A stretch of DNA of 16,985 nt from an uncultured Lachnospiraceae bacterium. Lineage in GTDB: Bacteria > Bacillota > Clostridia > Lachnospirales > Lachnospiraceae. Numbering within the stretch: the first letter of the stretch is position 1; every line of letters begins with the position of its first letter. Below, piece after piece: positions 6,023-13,330 of the stretch. Location: contig CAPQSW010000015.1 in NCBI GenBank assembly GCA_948688495.1, forward strand, positions 6,116 through 23,100. Direction: 5' to 3'. The notes beneath the pieces were generated by a model, which was given only the letters and a program-made list of their open reading frames with translations, did no database searches and had not been told where the DNA came from. The position numbers and the translations under genes are program-made.

Positions 6023-7357
6023 ATGAGCTATGTTGATGAAGTGTTAGAGCGTGTGATTGCAAAAAATCCGGCAGAGCCGGAATTCCATCAGGCAGTAAAA
6101 GAAGTGTTAGAGTCTTTAAGACCGGTGATTGAGGCAAATGAGGAAAAGTACCGTAAAGAGGCATTGTTAGAGCGTCTGACCGAGCCGGACAGACAGTTCA
6201 AGTTCCGTGTGCCGTGGGTAGACGACAAGGGACAGGTTCAGGTAAACACCGGTTACCGTGTACAGTTTAATAACAGCATTGGACCTTACAAGGGAGGTTT
6301 GAGATTACATCCTTCTGTAAATCTTGGAATCATCAAATTCTTAGGATTTGAGCAGATTTTCAAAAATTCTCTGACTGGACTGCCGATTGGCGGCGGCAAG
6401 GGTGGTTCTGATTTTGATCCCAAAGGCAAATCTGACCGTGAGGTTATGGCGTTCTGCCAGAGTTTTATGACAGAGCTGTGCAAATACATTGGGGCAGATA
6501 CTGATGTTCCGGCAGGAGATATTGGAACCGGTGCAAGAGAAATAGGTTACATGTTTGGACAGTATAAGAAAATTAAAAGTGTTTATGAGGGTGTGCTGAC
6601 CGGAAAGGGACTTTCTTACGGCGGTTCCCTGGCACGTACCGAGGCTACCGGGTATGGTTTGTTATACCTGACCGAAGAAATGATGAAATGCAACGGCCAT
6701 GATATGAAGGACAAGGTAGTATGTATCTCCGGTTCCGGTAATGTTGCAATTTATGCGACCCAGAAGGCTCAGCAGCTTGGCGCTAAGGTTGTAACTGTCA
6801 GCGATTCTACCGGATGGGTATATGATCCGGAGGGAATTGATGTTGCATTGCTGAAAGAAGTAAAAGAGGTAAAGCGTGCACGTCTGACCGAGTATGCAGC
6901 AGCAAGGCCAAGTGCAGAGTACCACGAAGGACGCGGCGTATGGTCTATCAAGTGCGATATAGCGCTTCCGTGTGCTACTCAGAATGAGCTTCTTCTTGAG
7001 GATGCAAAGCAGCTGGTTGCAAATGGATGTATCGCAGTGGCAGAAGGCGCAAATATGCCTACCACATTGGAGGCAACAGAATATCTGCAGAAAAATAATG
7101 TGCTGTTTGCTCCTGGAAAGGCTGCAAACGCAGGCGGTGTTGCTACTTCCGCACTGGAAATGAGCCAGAACTCCGAGCGTCTGAGCTGGACCTTTGAAGA
7201 AGTAGACGGCAAGCTCAAAGACATCATGGTAAATATCTTCCACAATCTGGATGATGCCGCAAAGCGTTATGGCAAAGAAGGCGACTATGTGGCAGGCGCT
7301 AACATCGCCGGATTTGAGAAAGTAGCGGATGCTATGATTGCCCAGGGTGTCTGCTAA
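6023..7357 (+). CDS. gdhA: Glutamate dehydrogenase, NADP-type
   Basis: This 444-residue enzyme, the usual length for the hexameric family, interconverts 2-oxoglutarate plus ammonium and glutamate with a nicotinamide cofactor in the cytoplasm. The substrate site is seen as GPYKGGLRLHPSVNLGIIKF followed by the catalytic-lysine motif GLPIGGGKGGSDFDPKGKS. PAGDIGTGAREIGYMFGQY supplies the catalytic Asp region. The Rossmann fold carries GSGNVA. A late ANAGGVATSALEMSQNS closes the active site. The strong resemblance to the NADP-specific type of enterobacteria and clostridia suggests ammonium assimilation; cofactor choice is inferred. The ATG at 6023 is chosen because AAAAGGAG precedes it and MSYVDEVLERVI is the typical start. 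The frame is open back to 5888, but that part would overlap the promoter. It is a single-gene unit with its own promoter and terminator. Confidence 0.96.
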   Translation: MSYVDEVLERVIAKNPAEPEFHQAVKEVLESLRPVIEANEEKYRKEALLERLTEPDRQFKFRVPWVDDKGQVQVNTGYRVQFNNSIGPYKGGLRLHPSVNLGIIKFLGFEQIFKNSLTGLPIGGGKGGSDFDPKGKSDREVMAFCQSFMTELCKYIGADTDVPAGDIGTGAREIGYMFGQYKKIKSVYEGVLTGKGLSYGGSLARTEATGYGLLYLTEEMMKCNGHDMKDKVVCISGSGNVAIYATQKAQQLGAKVVTVSDSTGWVYDPEGIDVALLKEVKEVKRARLTEYAAARPSAEYHEGRGVWSIKCDIALPCATQNELLLEDAKQLVANGCIAVAEGANMPTTLEATEYLQKNNVLFAPGKAANAGGVATSALEMSQNSERLSWTFEEVDGKLKDIMVNIFHNLDDAAKRYGKEGDYVAGANIAGFEKVADAMIAQGVC

Positions 7358-7388
7358 AAGGCAGTTATCTGAATAAAAATATAATTTG

Positions 7389-7425
7389 AAAAGTCCTATA
7401 AGCCAAAGGTTTATAGGACTTTTTG
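7389..7425 (+). terminator. Rho-independent terminator of gdhA
   Basis: AAAAGTCCTATAA (7389-7401) and TTATAGGACTTTT (7411-7423) form a perfect 13-bp stem with a 9-nt loop. The stem runs into TTTTT. It lies 32 bp after the gdhA stop. Confidence 0.9.
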
Positions 7426-7446
7426 TGCATTTTGTACAAAAATATC

Positions 7447-7475
7447 TTGAAAATTTGTCAAAAACATAATATAGG
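7447..7475 (+). promoter_or_regulatory. Candidate promoter of the BNR-domain secreted protein gene
   Basis: TTGAAA (7447-7452), a 17-bp spacer and TATAGG (7470-7475) make a moderate sigma-A match about 104 bp upstream of the ATG. An overlapping alternative, TTGTCA (7455-7460) with TACCAT, is weaker. The whole gap is very AT-rich, so the choice is tentative. Confidence 0.4.
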
Positions 7476-7578
7476 TTTACCATTTTCTATATGAAATACA
7501 CAAAATATATTGGCAAAATCCAGAATGAAAATGTGCATTTTTCTGATGGCGTGTATTTTGCAGAAAAGGAGACCTAAG

Positions 7579-9045
7579 ATGAAGAAAAAAGACATGATGG
7601 GTATTATTTTGTTTTTGGTACTTGTATTTGCAGCAGGTATAGGCACGCAGGCATTTGCAAAAAATGTGAAGGGCAGATCCTATAAAATAACTTATAAATT
7701 AGACAAAGGGACAAACAATAAAAGGAATCCGGCAAAGTATAAGTCTGATAAAACAACAAGGTTATATCCACCTGTCAGGCGCGGATATGTATTCAAAGGC
7801 TGGTATTCCGATCCGAAGTATAAAAACAGGATTAGAAAAATAAAAAGGGGAACGAAGGGAGCTATTACAATCTATGCCTTATGGCAGTTAGAACCATTAA
7901 ACGTGAACAAAAAAGGCAGTGCAGACATGATTTGGAGCTGGTGGTATTACCCACAGGCAATTACCTATGAAGGGAAGCAGAAAAAATTGTACTGGGGGTT
8001 TGCGTCCGGCAAAGGATACTGTGGCGTTGCCTCTTACAACTATGCTGACAAAGCGGTCGAAAAGACATATTTAAAAAAATCCACATCTGTAGACGACCAT
8101 AATGGGCTGGCCCTCACTGTGATGCCGGACGGCAGGATTATGTGTGTATATGCCGGCGGGCATAATGTAGACAGAGATATATATGTCCGCATATCGGATA
8201 AGCCGGAAAATATACATGAATTTAGCACAAATACAGTGCTCAGATCTTCAGGAAAGACCTGTTATAGCCAAATACTCCAATATAATGGGAAGTATTATCT
8301 GTTTTACCGCATGGATAATAAAAAATGGGCTTACCGCGTTTCTTCTGATGGCCTTAAATGGACAGACGAAGTAATCTTGATTACTTCCCCAATGCAGTAT
8401 TACTGTAAATTTATGCCGACTACGAAGAAAGGAATTATTCGTGTTTGTATGTATTCTAATCCGGCAGGCGGGGATACGAGTATCAGAATGGGATTTTTTA
8501 ACCTTAATACGGGAAAATTATATGATGCAGATAATCGGACAAAGCTGGGGACAAAAAAGATTTCATACCGGAAATTTTCTGTTATTATCAGCAAGCCAAA
8601 AGATTTAACACAGAGAATGTTCGACGTGGCAATTACGGAACCAGGGAAGCCAAGGATACTGTATGCAGTATTTTCCTCAAGTAAAACATCAAAAGCCAGT
8701 ACTTATAAATTGTATGACGCGGGAAAAGTGATAGATATATGCCAGGGCGGGGAACCGCTGTGGAATCCAAAATATCAGTTAGGAGCTTCTTTTGTCGCGG
8801 ACGGAGAAATTGTCCTTGCAAGGAACCGGTCGGGATGTGATATGGTGGAACGGTACCGCTATTCAAAAGGAAAAATCAAGTTTGTAAAATTGGTATATAC
8901 AGAAAAAACAGGAAATAACCATACAAGAAATGGCAGACCGATTGCCGATGTCAATGGTAAAGCATTTTTGTGGCATAGGGGGTATTATAACCCGGACAGC
9001 TATAAGGATTTTAATACGGAAGCGAAACTTTATTTTATGCCATGA
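7579..9045 (+). CDS. Secreted protein: Listeria-Bacteroides repeat plus BNR_4-like beta-propeller
   Basis: This 488-residue protein has a signal peptide (about 1-27; basic start MKKKD, hydrophobic core, likely cleavage after AFA). Residues 35-103 match a Listeria-Bacteroides (Flg_new, InlB B-type) repeat: YKITYKLDKG, then RRGYVFKGWYSDPKY and the closing AITIYALWQ. The rest (about 115-488) looks like a BNR_4-type propeller, with many blades of the form YNGKYYLFYR or PDGRIMCVYAGGHN and the family-like VDDHNGLALTVMPDG at about 171-185. Relatives include polysaccharide lyases and uncharacterised sialidase-like proteins acting on glycans; catalysis here is not proven. It has no LPXTG motif, transmembrane tail or cell-wall binding repeats, so it is probably released or held by the B-repeat. 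The start at 7579 is chosen for its RBS AAAAGGAGA and because the signal peptide begins there; the frame is open back to 7510. The gene looks more AT-rich and lysine-rich than its neighbours, which may indicate acquisition. Confidence 0.8.
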   Translation: MKKKDMMGIILFLVLVFAAGIGTQAFAKNVKGRSYKITYKLDKGTNNKRNPAKYKSDKTTRLYPPVRRGYVFKGWYSDPKYKNRIRKIKRGTKGAITIYALWQLEPLNVNKKGSADMIWSWWYYPQAITYEGKQKKLYWGFASGKGYCGVASYNYADKAVEKTYLKKSTSVDDHNGLALTVMPDGRIMCVYAGGHNVDRDIYVRISDKPENIHEFSTNTVLRSSGKTCYSQILQYNGKYYLFYRMDNKKWAYRVSSDGLKWTDEVILITSPMQYYCKFMPTTKKGIIRVCMYSNPAGGDTSIRMGFFNLNTGKLYDADNRTKLGTKKISYRKFSVIISKPKDLTQRMFDVAITEPGKPRILYAVFSSSKTSKASTYKLYDAGKVIDICQGGEPLWNPKYQLGASFVADGEIVLARNRSGCDMVERYRYSKGKIKFVKLVYTEKTGNNHTRNGRPIADVNGKAFLWHRGYYNPDSYKDFNTEAKLYFMP

Positions 9046-9103
9046 GGGGGTGTTGAAGATTAAGCTTAAAAAATAAAATGCATTATGAAATAGAGAAAAA
9101 CAT

Positions 9104-9147
9104 AGAGGATGCTTCGATTGTGGATTTATCTACAGAGCATCCTCTTT
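9104..9147 (+). terminator. Rho-independent terminator of the BNR-domain gene
   Basis: AGAGGATGCT (9104-9113) pairs with AGCATCCTCT (9136-9145). Inside, TGTGGA pairs with TCTACA apart from one G-U, which extends the hairpin with an internal loop. A short T-run follows. It stands about 60 bp after the stop at 9045. Confidence 0.75.
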
Positions 9148-9248
9148 GGTACAGTATTCCTATTGTGTGTTAAAATTTTAATATTACATCTCTGGTTTTT
9201 TCCTGCAACAGATAGACTTTTTGCATTTCAGTTTTTTTAAAGAGCTGG

Positions 9249-9277
9249 TTCAAATCCGGTTAAAACATTGATATAAT
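9249..9277 (+). promoter_or_regulatory. Sigma-A promoter of the second two-component operon
   Basis: TTCAAA (9249-9254), a 17-bp spacer and a perfect TATAAT (9272-9277) lie about 100 bp ahead of the regulator ATG at 9377. Transcription should start near 9284. Confidence 0.7.
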
Positions 9278-9305
9278 AGAACTGCCAATGCAGTAAATGG
9301 AATCC

Positions 9306-9340
9306 GGGAAAGATACCTGGTTTGCATGGTATAGCAACCC
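9306..9340 (+). other. Possible leader hairpin upstream of the regulator
   Basis: Within the leader, GGG (9306-9308) can pair with CCC (9338-9340) and ATACC (9313-9317) with GGTAT (9328-9332), forming a two-part hairpin around a 10-nt loop. No U-tract follows, so it is not a terminator. It could be incidental. Confidence 0.25.
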
Positions 9341-9376
9341 TGTGTCTGGAATCGTTTAGAGGAGAAGCGTTAATTA

Positions 9377-10063
9377 ATGAAACGGAAAATTTTAATTGTG
9401 GATGATGACGAGGATTTGTCTTTTATTATCTGTGAGATGCTTGAGAATTATGGTTACAGCGCGAGCAGTGCAAAAAACAGTGAGGAAGCTTTTGAAAAAC
9501 TTTCGGAGGAAACTTTTCATTTGATTCTGCTTGATATAAATCTGCCAGAGGGCACGGGATTTGAACTTTGCCGAGAGCTTCGAAAGGTCTCAAGGGTTCC
9601 GGTTATTTTTGCAAGCGCGAGAACCAGTGAAACAGACCGCATTACCGGCTTTGACATCGGCGGGGACGACTATCTGCCAAAGCCTTACTCCATGCAGGAA
9701 CTTCTGGCAAGGGTCCATGCGCTTATCCGCCGGGCTTATGGTTTTTCGGAGGAGGAAAGGACGATGACATTTGGCGGGGTATCGGTAAATATCACGTCGC
9801 GGACGGTGACAAAAAATGGGGAACAGGTATCGTTATCGTTGCGGGAGTTTGACTTGTTGTCTTACCTTTGCGAGCACAAAAATACAGCGCTTCCAAAGGA
9901 CAAGATTATAAGTGATGTCTGGGGAGCGTTTTCCCTGGTGGAGCCATCCACACTTACGGTCCATATCCGCTGGCTGCGGGAAAAGATTGAGAATAACCCA
10001 GCGAAGCCTGACTACATTAAGACTGTTTATAAGGTAGGATACATGCTGGAGGTAAACAAATGA
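9377..10063 (+). CDS. OmpR/PhoB-family response regulator
   Basis: This 228-residue protein has a receiver domain (about 1-117) with acidic pocket D9/D10, phosphoacceptor D53 in LLDINLP, switch S80 (Ser in place of the commoner Thr, which is tolerated) and K102 in PKPY. Its winged-helix DNA-binding domain (about 128-228) ends VHIRWLREKIENNP and IKTVYKVGYML. The RBS AGAGGAG is 12 nt from the ATG, somewhat far. It overlaps the following kinase gene by 4 nt (ATGA), so the pair is coupled and surely cognate. The targets are inferred to be the ABC transporter genes downstream: either the wrecked exporter at 11419 or the intact FtsX-type one at 13577. No direct operator sequence is recognisable. 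Confidence 0.93.
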   Translation: MKRKILIVDDDEDLSFIICEMLENYGYSASSAKNSEEAFEKLSEETFHLILLDINLPEGTGFELCRELRKVSRVPVIFASARTSETDRITGFDIGGDDYLPKPYSMQELLARVHALIRRAYGFSEEERTMTFGGVSVNITSRTVTKNGEQVSLSLREFDLLSYLCEHKNTALPKDKIISDVWGAFSLVEPSTLTVHIRWLREKIENNPAKPDYIKTVYKVGYMLEVNK

Positions 10064-11208
10064 AAAACAAGATTTTGGGAGTGACAGTTTTATTTTCCTT
10101 TATTATCATTGTGCTTTCAGGTGTATTTTATTTTTCAGCAAAAGGTCCGGCATCGGGAGAAGAAAAATCAGAATATATTGTTGCACTGAATGAAATTGCA
10201 CAGATGAATAAAAATGGGGATTATCACAAGGCAAGTGAAAAGATTGCTTTGTTACAGGAAAATATGCGTCTGTTTGAGGAGCGGGAAAGCGGTGTGAACC
10301 TCATACCGGTATTATGTGCGGTAAGCGTACTGTTTTTTGTCACAGCCTTTGGGTACATTTATTTTGCAGTTTTACGGCCCTTTGATAAGATGAAGGATTT
10401 TGCAGCCAGGATTTCTGCGGGAGATTTTAATATCCCCCTGGACTATCAGCGCTCCAATTATTTCGGGGCGTTTACCTGGGCATTTGACAGTATGAGGAAT
10501 GAAATCACAAAGGCGAGGCTCAGCGAGAAAGAGGCCATTGACAATAACAAGACGGTGATTGCAACACTTTCCCATGATATTAAGACGCCAATCGCTTCCA
10601 TTAGGGCTTATGCGGAGGGGCTGGGTGCATCGATGGACAGCTCCTATGAGAAAAGGGCGCGTTATCTGGAAGTGATTACCAAAAAATGCGATGAGGTGTC
10701 GCAGCTTACGGATGATTTGTTTCTTCACTCCGTTTCGGAATTGGACCGGTTAAAAATAATTCCTGAGCAGATAGAATTATGTTCTTTTGTGGAAGCTGCC
10801 ATAAGAGAAATTTCAGCAACACAAAGTGACGTTCATTTTCAGCGTGCGGACTTCTCGGCGTACGTGAATGCCGATAAGAACCGGCTTATCCAGATAGCGG
10901 AGAATCTTATCAATAATGCAAGGAAGTATGCAAAGAGCGGCATTGACGTATTCTTAACACAAAAGGATGATGAGGTAAGTATTCATTTTCGCGATTACGG
11001 CGACGGCATCCCGAATGAAAATATGCCGTTCATCTATGACAAATTTTACAGGGGAAATAATTGTGGAAGTGAGCAGGGCTCGGGGCTGGGGCTTTATATT
11101 GTAAAATATATTACAGAAAAAATGGGTGGGAAGGTATCCCTTGAAAATTACAAGGATGGTTTGGAGGCTGTCGTTACACTGCCTGTATTCTCGTATAGCA
11201 AAGACTGA
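10060..11208 (+). CDS. Sensor histidine kinase (HAMP, HisKA, HATPase)
   Basis: This 382-residue membrane kinase has a first helix at about 5-25, an extracytoplasmic segment of about 55 residues (26-80) rich in Lys and Glu, and a second helix at about 81-104. It continues with a HAMP-like linker (about 105-155), a dimerisation and phosphoacceptor domain with H172 in ATLSHDIKTPIASIRAYAEG, and an ATPase domain with N box LINNARKYAKS, G1 box DYGDGIP, F box FIYDKFYRGNN and G2 box GSGLGLYIVKY. All catalytic motifs are intact. The small outer segment could sense a peptide, ion or envelope damage, but this is unproven. It begins inside the regulator gene (4-nt overlap) and ends in a stop-spanning palindrome that faces a leftward frame. 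Confidence 0.93.
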   Translation: MKNKILGVTVLFSFIIIVLSGVFYFSAKGPASGEEKSEYIVALNEIAQMNKNGDYHKASEKIALLQENMRLFEERESGVNLIPVLCAVSVLFFVTAFGYIYFAVLRPFDKMKDFAARISAGDFNIPLDYQRSNYFGAFTWAFDSMRNEITKARLSEKEAIDNNKTVIATLSHDIKTPIASIRAYAEGLGASMDSSYEKRARYLEVITKKCDEVSQLTDDLFLHSVSELDRLKIIPEQIELCSFVEAAIREISATQSDVHFQRADFSAYVNADKNRLIQIAENLINNARKYAKSGIDVFLTQKDDEVSIHFRDYGDGIPNENMPFIYDKFYRGNNCGSEQGSGLGLYIVKYITEKMGGKVSLENYKDGLEAVVTLPVFSYSKD

Positions 11209-11222
11209 TTATTTGCTATACG
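11192..11222. terminator. Stop-spanning hairpin between convergent frames
   Basis: CGTATAGCAAA (11192-11202) and TTTGCTATACG (11212-11222) make a perfect 11-bp stem around a 9-nt loop that contains both the kinase TGA and the opposing TAA. Only a weak T-run (ACTTTTG) follows on the plus strand, so termination strength is uncertain. Confidence 0.5.
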
Positions 11223-11398
11223 GACTTTTGCCAGCAGCGTCATCCTGTGCAAGCTCCCGCAGTCTTTTATTGATTCTTTTTGCCTCATTTCGGTTAAACA
11301 GATAGAAGCAGAGCCAGATTGCCATAAAAATAACGCAAGAAAACAGGAACTGCAGAGCCGTAAGCAGTATTCGGTCTGGATAAAAGGGTATGTTTCAT
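11209..11398 (-). pseudogene. Small membrane protein frame with displaced start
   Basis: Reading leftward, an open frame of 61 codons ends with the TAA at 11211-11209. It encodes FYPDRILLTALQFLF, a single hydrophobic helix (about 10-33 of the frame), then a charged amphipathic tail RNEAKRINKRLRELAQDDAA and the end KSPYSK. The composition looks like a real small membrane protein. The only upstream ATG (11398-11396), which has GAAAGG ahead of it, is out of register by one base: removing one A from the AAA after it would give MNIPFYPDRIL. As written, that ATG yields an unrelated 34-residue peptide. An internal ATG at 11325 would give 38 residues but removes most of the helix. It is either frameshifted or a sequence error, and I do not recognise the family. 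Confidence 0.45.
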
Positions 11399-11418
11399 TC
11401 TAATCCCAGCCTTTCTTT

Positions 11419-12312
11419 GAAATTTTTGCGAAAACTTCTACGGTGGAGTGTGTAGAAGGATTACGCAAACCGGACAGCGGACAGATTCAGGTTAATGGTT
11501 TCCCATTATCTGGATGAGGTCGAGGCCCTTGCCGATAAGATTCTTTATTTGGAAAATGGGAGGAATCAATTCTTTGGGACAAAACAGGGGTTTCGAGAGT
11601 ATGCGAAAAGTCGGATTTCAAGTGATGAGTGGGAGGATAATCTGTCACTGGAAAAGCTTTATTTGATGATTGCACCGAAGACAGCGGGGCTTACGTATGA
11701 TGGGGCGGAAGTTCGGATGATGGATGTTTCCGTGCCGGCATACGCTGTCATGGTAATGGGCGTTACCGGATTGATGTCGCTTCCTTTAACAATGTCCGGC
11801 TATAAAGAGAAAAAGATTTATAAAAGATTTGACGCCACGCCGGTTGGAAAGAGGACTATTATGCTGGCGCAGGTAGTTGTCAACCTTATTATGACACTTA
11901 TTGGAATTGTTATTTTACTGGCAGCCGGAAGACTCCTGTATCAAATACAGATCAAAGGGTCGTTTTTTCTATTTGCGTGGGCATATTGTTCTCTATAGCC
12001 GCCATGTTTTCCCTGGGGTTCCTTTTTACGGCTGTCGGACAGGATTTAAAGAGCACAACGCTGCTCCGCTATCTCTTTTATTTTGTAATGCTGTTTTTAT
12101 CAGGCGCGACAATGCCGGATATGCTGTTCCCTGATACCGTAAAGAGATTTTCCGGTTTTTTGCCAATGACGTATGCCGTTGATTTGATGCAGGGCGTGTT
12201 TGCCGGGGATGGACTTGGTGTGCATGGAAAGGAATTATGGATTCTTGGGGTGTTGGCGGCGGTATGTACTGCTGCGGGGGCCGTTTTGTACCGAAGGAAT
12301 GACTGGGCGTAA
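11419..12312 (+). pseudogene. Decayed ABC exporter: ATPase remnants fused to ABC-2 permease remnant
   Basis: Pieces of an ATPase gene and its permease gene survive in order but in changing registers. At 11419-11499 the frame reads EIFA directly followed by KTSTVECVEGLRKPDSG and QIQVNG, as in drug-exporter ATPases but without the intervening Walker A residues. At about 11497 it jumps to SHYLDEVEALADKILYLENG, the H-loop region, so Q-loop, signature and Walker B are absent (about 130 residues). This part runs in frame, near 11700, into an ABC-2 permease lacking its front: SGYKEKKIYKRFDATPVGKR and following helices. A T-run at 11963-11968 then loses one base. After it the permease continues in another register with LSGATMPDMLFPDTVKRFSG and FLPMTYAVDLMQGVF, to a natural end NDWA at 12312. 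No product can be functional. It lies directly after an intact two-component pair. Confidence 0.85.
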
Positions 12313-12372
12313 GAAAATGGAAGGGATTATTTCACGAACAAATTGGTACCCGTGAGAATATGATAGTATATA

Positions 12373-12404
12373 GCAGACATTTAAGGAGTCTTCATGATGT
12401 CTGC
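12373..12404 (+). repeat. Inverted repeat ahead of the amidase gene
   Basis: GCAGACAT (12373-12380) and ATGTCTGC (12397-12404) form a perfect 8-bp inverted repeat around a 16-nt centre, 29 bp before the amidase ATG. No clear promoter boxes surround it. It may be an operator, or a leader hairpin followed by an A-rich tract and the RBS. Confidence 0.45.
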
Positions 12405-12433
12405 AAAATATATCTAAAGGAGAGGGAAATCAC

Positions 12434-13258
12434 ATGGGTACAATCAATATCAACAAAGCGTACATCACAACCAACAACACCTACACAGGAGAGAATCACC
12501 CAAAATACATAGTTATCCATGAGACGGATAATTTTGCAGCAGGAGCAGGGGCAGAGAAACACGCCAGGGCACAGGCGGCAGGGGATTTAAGTACATCCGT
12601 GCATTACTATGCGGGGGCGGATGGCGTTTACCAGGCGGCTGCCCATGCGGACGGCGTGTATGCCATTGGCGTCGAATATGATGACAACCATTTCATCAAG
12701 GATGCCACGAACAGGAATACGATCAATATTGAAATCTGCGTGAATGAGAATGGTGATTACAGAAAAGCAAGGGAAAACGCTATTGAGCTGGTAAAATATG
12801 TCATGAAAGAAACCGGCATTCCGGCAGAGCGGGTAGTCCGGCATTTTGATGTGAAAGGGAAATACTGTCCCAGGAACATGATGGATGATCCGGCGTTGTG
12901 GGAGGATTTTAAGGAACAGATCCGTCAGAGGCAGGCATCTGCATATACACAGAGGCAGTTTATCCTTGATGTACAAGAAGCCACTGGCTCCAACCCGGAC
13001 GGCATTGCCGGTCCGGAGACGATTGGAAATACGATTACGGTGTCCGCATCCAGGAACCGGAAGCATCCGGTAGTAAAAGCCTTGCAGAGACGTTTGAATG
13101 CGCTGGGACATGACTGCGGAGCCGCAGACGGCATTGCGGGTCCCAAATTCACCGCCGCGGTAAATTCCTACCAGAGGAATGTGCTGGGCTACCACAATCT
13201 CGACGGGGAAATCACTGCGGGAAAGAAAATGTGGAAGTCGTTGCTTGGGATGTTGTAG
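12434..13258 (+). CDS. N-acetylmuramoyl-L-alanine amidase with peptidoglycan-binding C-terminus
   Basis: This 274-residue protein would cut the bond between muramic acid and the stem peptide of peptidoglycan. The amidase_2 domain (about 20-155) shows the zinc ligands: H29 in YIVIHETD, H137 in VVRHFDV and C145 in KGKYCPRN. STSVHYYAGADGVYQ and NRNTINIEICVN are typical of the fold. The C-terminal part has two peptidoglycan-binding-like units, each with a GIAGP core: DVQEATGSNPDGIAGPET (about 179-196) and ALQRRLNALG through DGIAGPKFTAAVNSYQ (about 216-247). No signal peptide is present, which is usual for phage endolysins that exit with a holin. RBS AAAGGAGAGG precedes the ATG. No holin or other phage gene is nearby, so it is probably a solitary endolysin-type gene left by a prophage or adopted by the host. 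Confidence 0.88.
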   Translation: MGTININKAYITTNNTYTGENHPKYIVIHETDNFAAGAGAEKHARAQAAGDLSTSVHYYAGADGVYQAAAHADGVYAIGVEYDDNHFIKDATNRNTINIEICVNENGDYRKARENAIELVKYVMKETGIPAERVVRHFDVKGKYCPRNMMDDPALWEDFKEQIRQRQASAYTQRQFILDVQEATGSNPDGIAGPETIGNTITVSASRNRKHPVVKALQRRLNALGHDCGAADGIAGPKFTAAVNSYQRNVLGYHNLDGEITAGKKMWKSLLGML

Positions 13259-13290
13259 AAATTTTTCCTTGTATTTGTTAACTAATTATT

Positions 13291-13319
13291 TTATGATGTA
13301 AATAGGGAACTAATATAAT
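13291..13319 (+). promoter_or_regulatory. Candidate promoter of a short transcription unit
   Basis: A perfect -10 TATAAT (13314-13319) stands 17 bp after a poor -35 TTATGA (13291-13296). It lies 33 bp after the amidase stop and would drive a transcript of about 155 nt to the terminator at 13482. Confidence 0.4.
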
Positions 13320-13330
13320 GAAATAGGCAG

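Larger units (their letters stand above)
9046..9376. other. Intergenic stretch with terminator, promoter and leader
   Basis: This 331-bp gap holds the terminator of the BNR gene (9104-9147), a low-complexity T-rich section (9150-9240) in which I see no gene, and the promoter and 90-nt leader of the downstream regulator. A 20-codon Cys/Lys-rich frame on the minus strand, just left of about 9250, has no start codon and is not supported. Confidence 0.6.

Noticed and set aside
6662..7483. Minus-strand open frame of 273 codons opposite glutamate dehydrogenase
   Set aside because: It runs through the gdhA terminator, has Cys/His/Phe-rich nonsense composition and no RBS.
7510..7578. Possible upstream start of the BNR-domain protein
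   Set aside because: It would bury the signal peptide behind 23 residues and lacks an RBS. The ATG at 7579 follows AAAAGGAGA.
9160..9260. Short Cys/Lys-rich frame on the minus strand (ends CRKKPEM)
   Set aside because: About 20 codons after a stop, with no start codon and T-rich low-complexity surroundings. There is not enough to call a gene remnant.
12587..13195. Minus-strand open frame of 202 codons opposite the amidase
   Set aside because: It is antisense to a clear amidase, with no RBS or recognisable domain.
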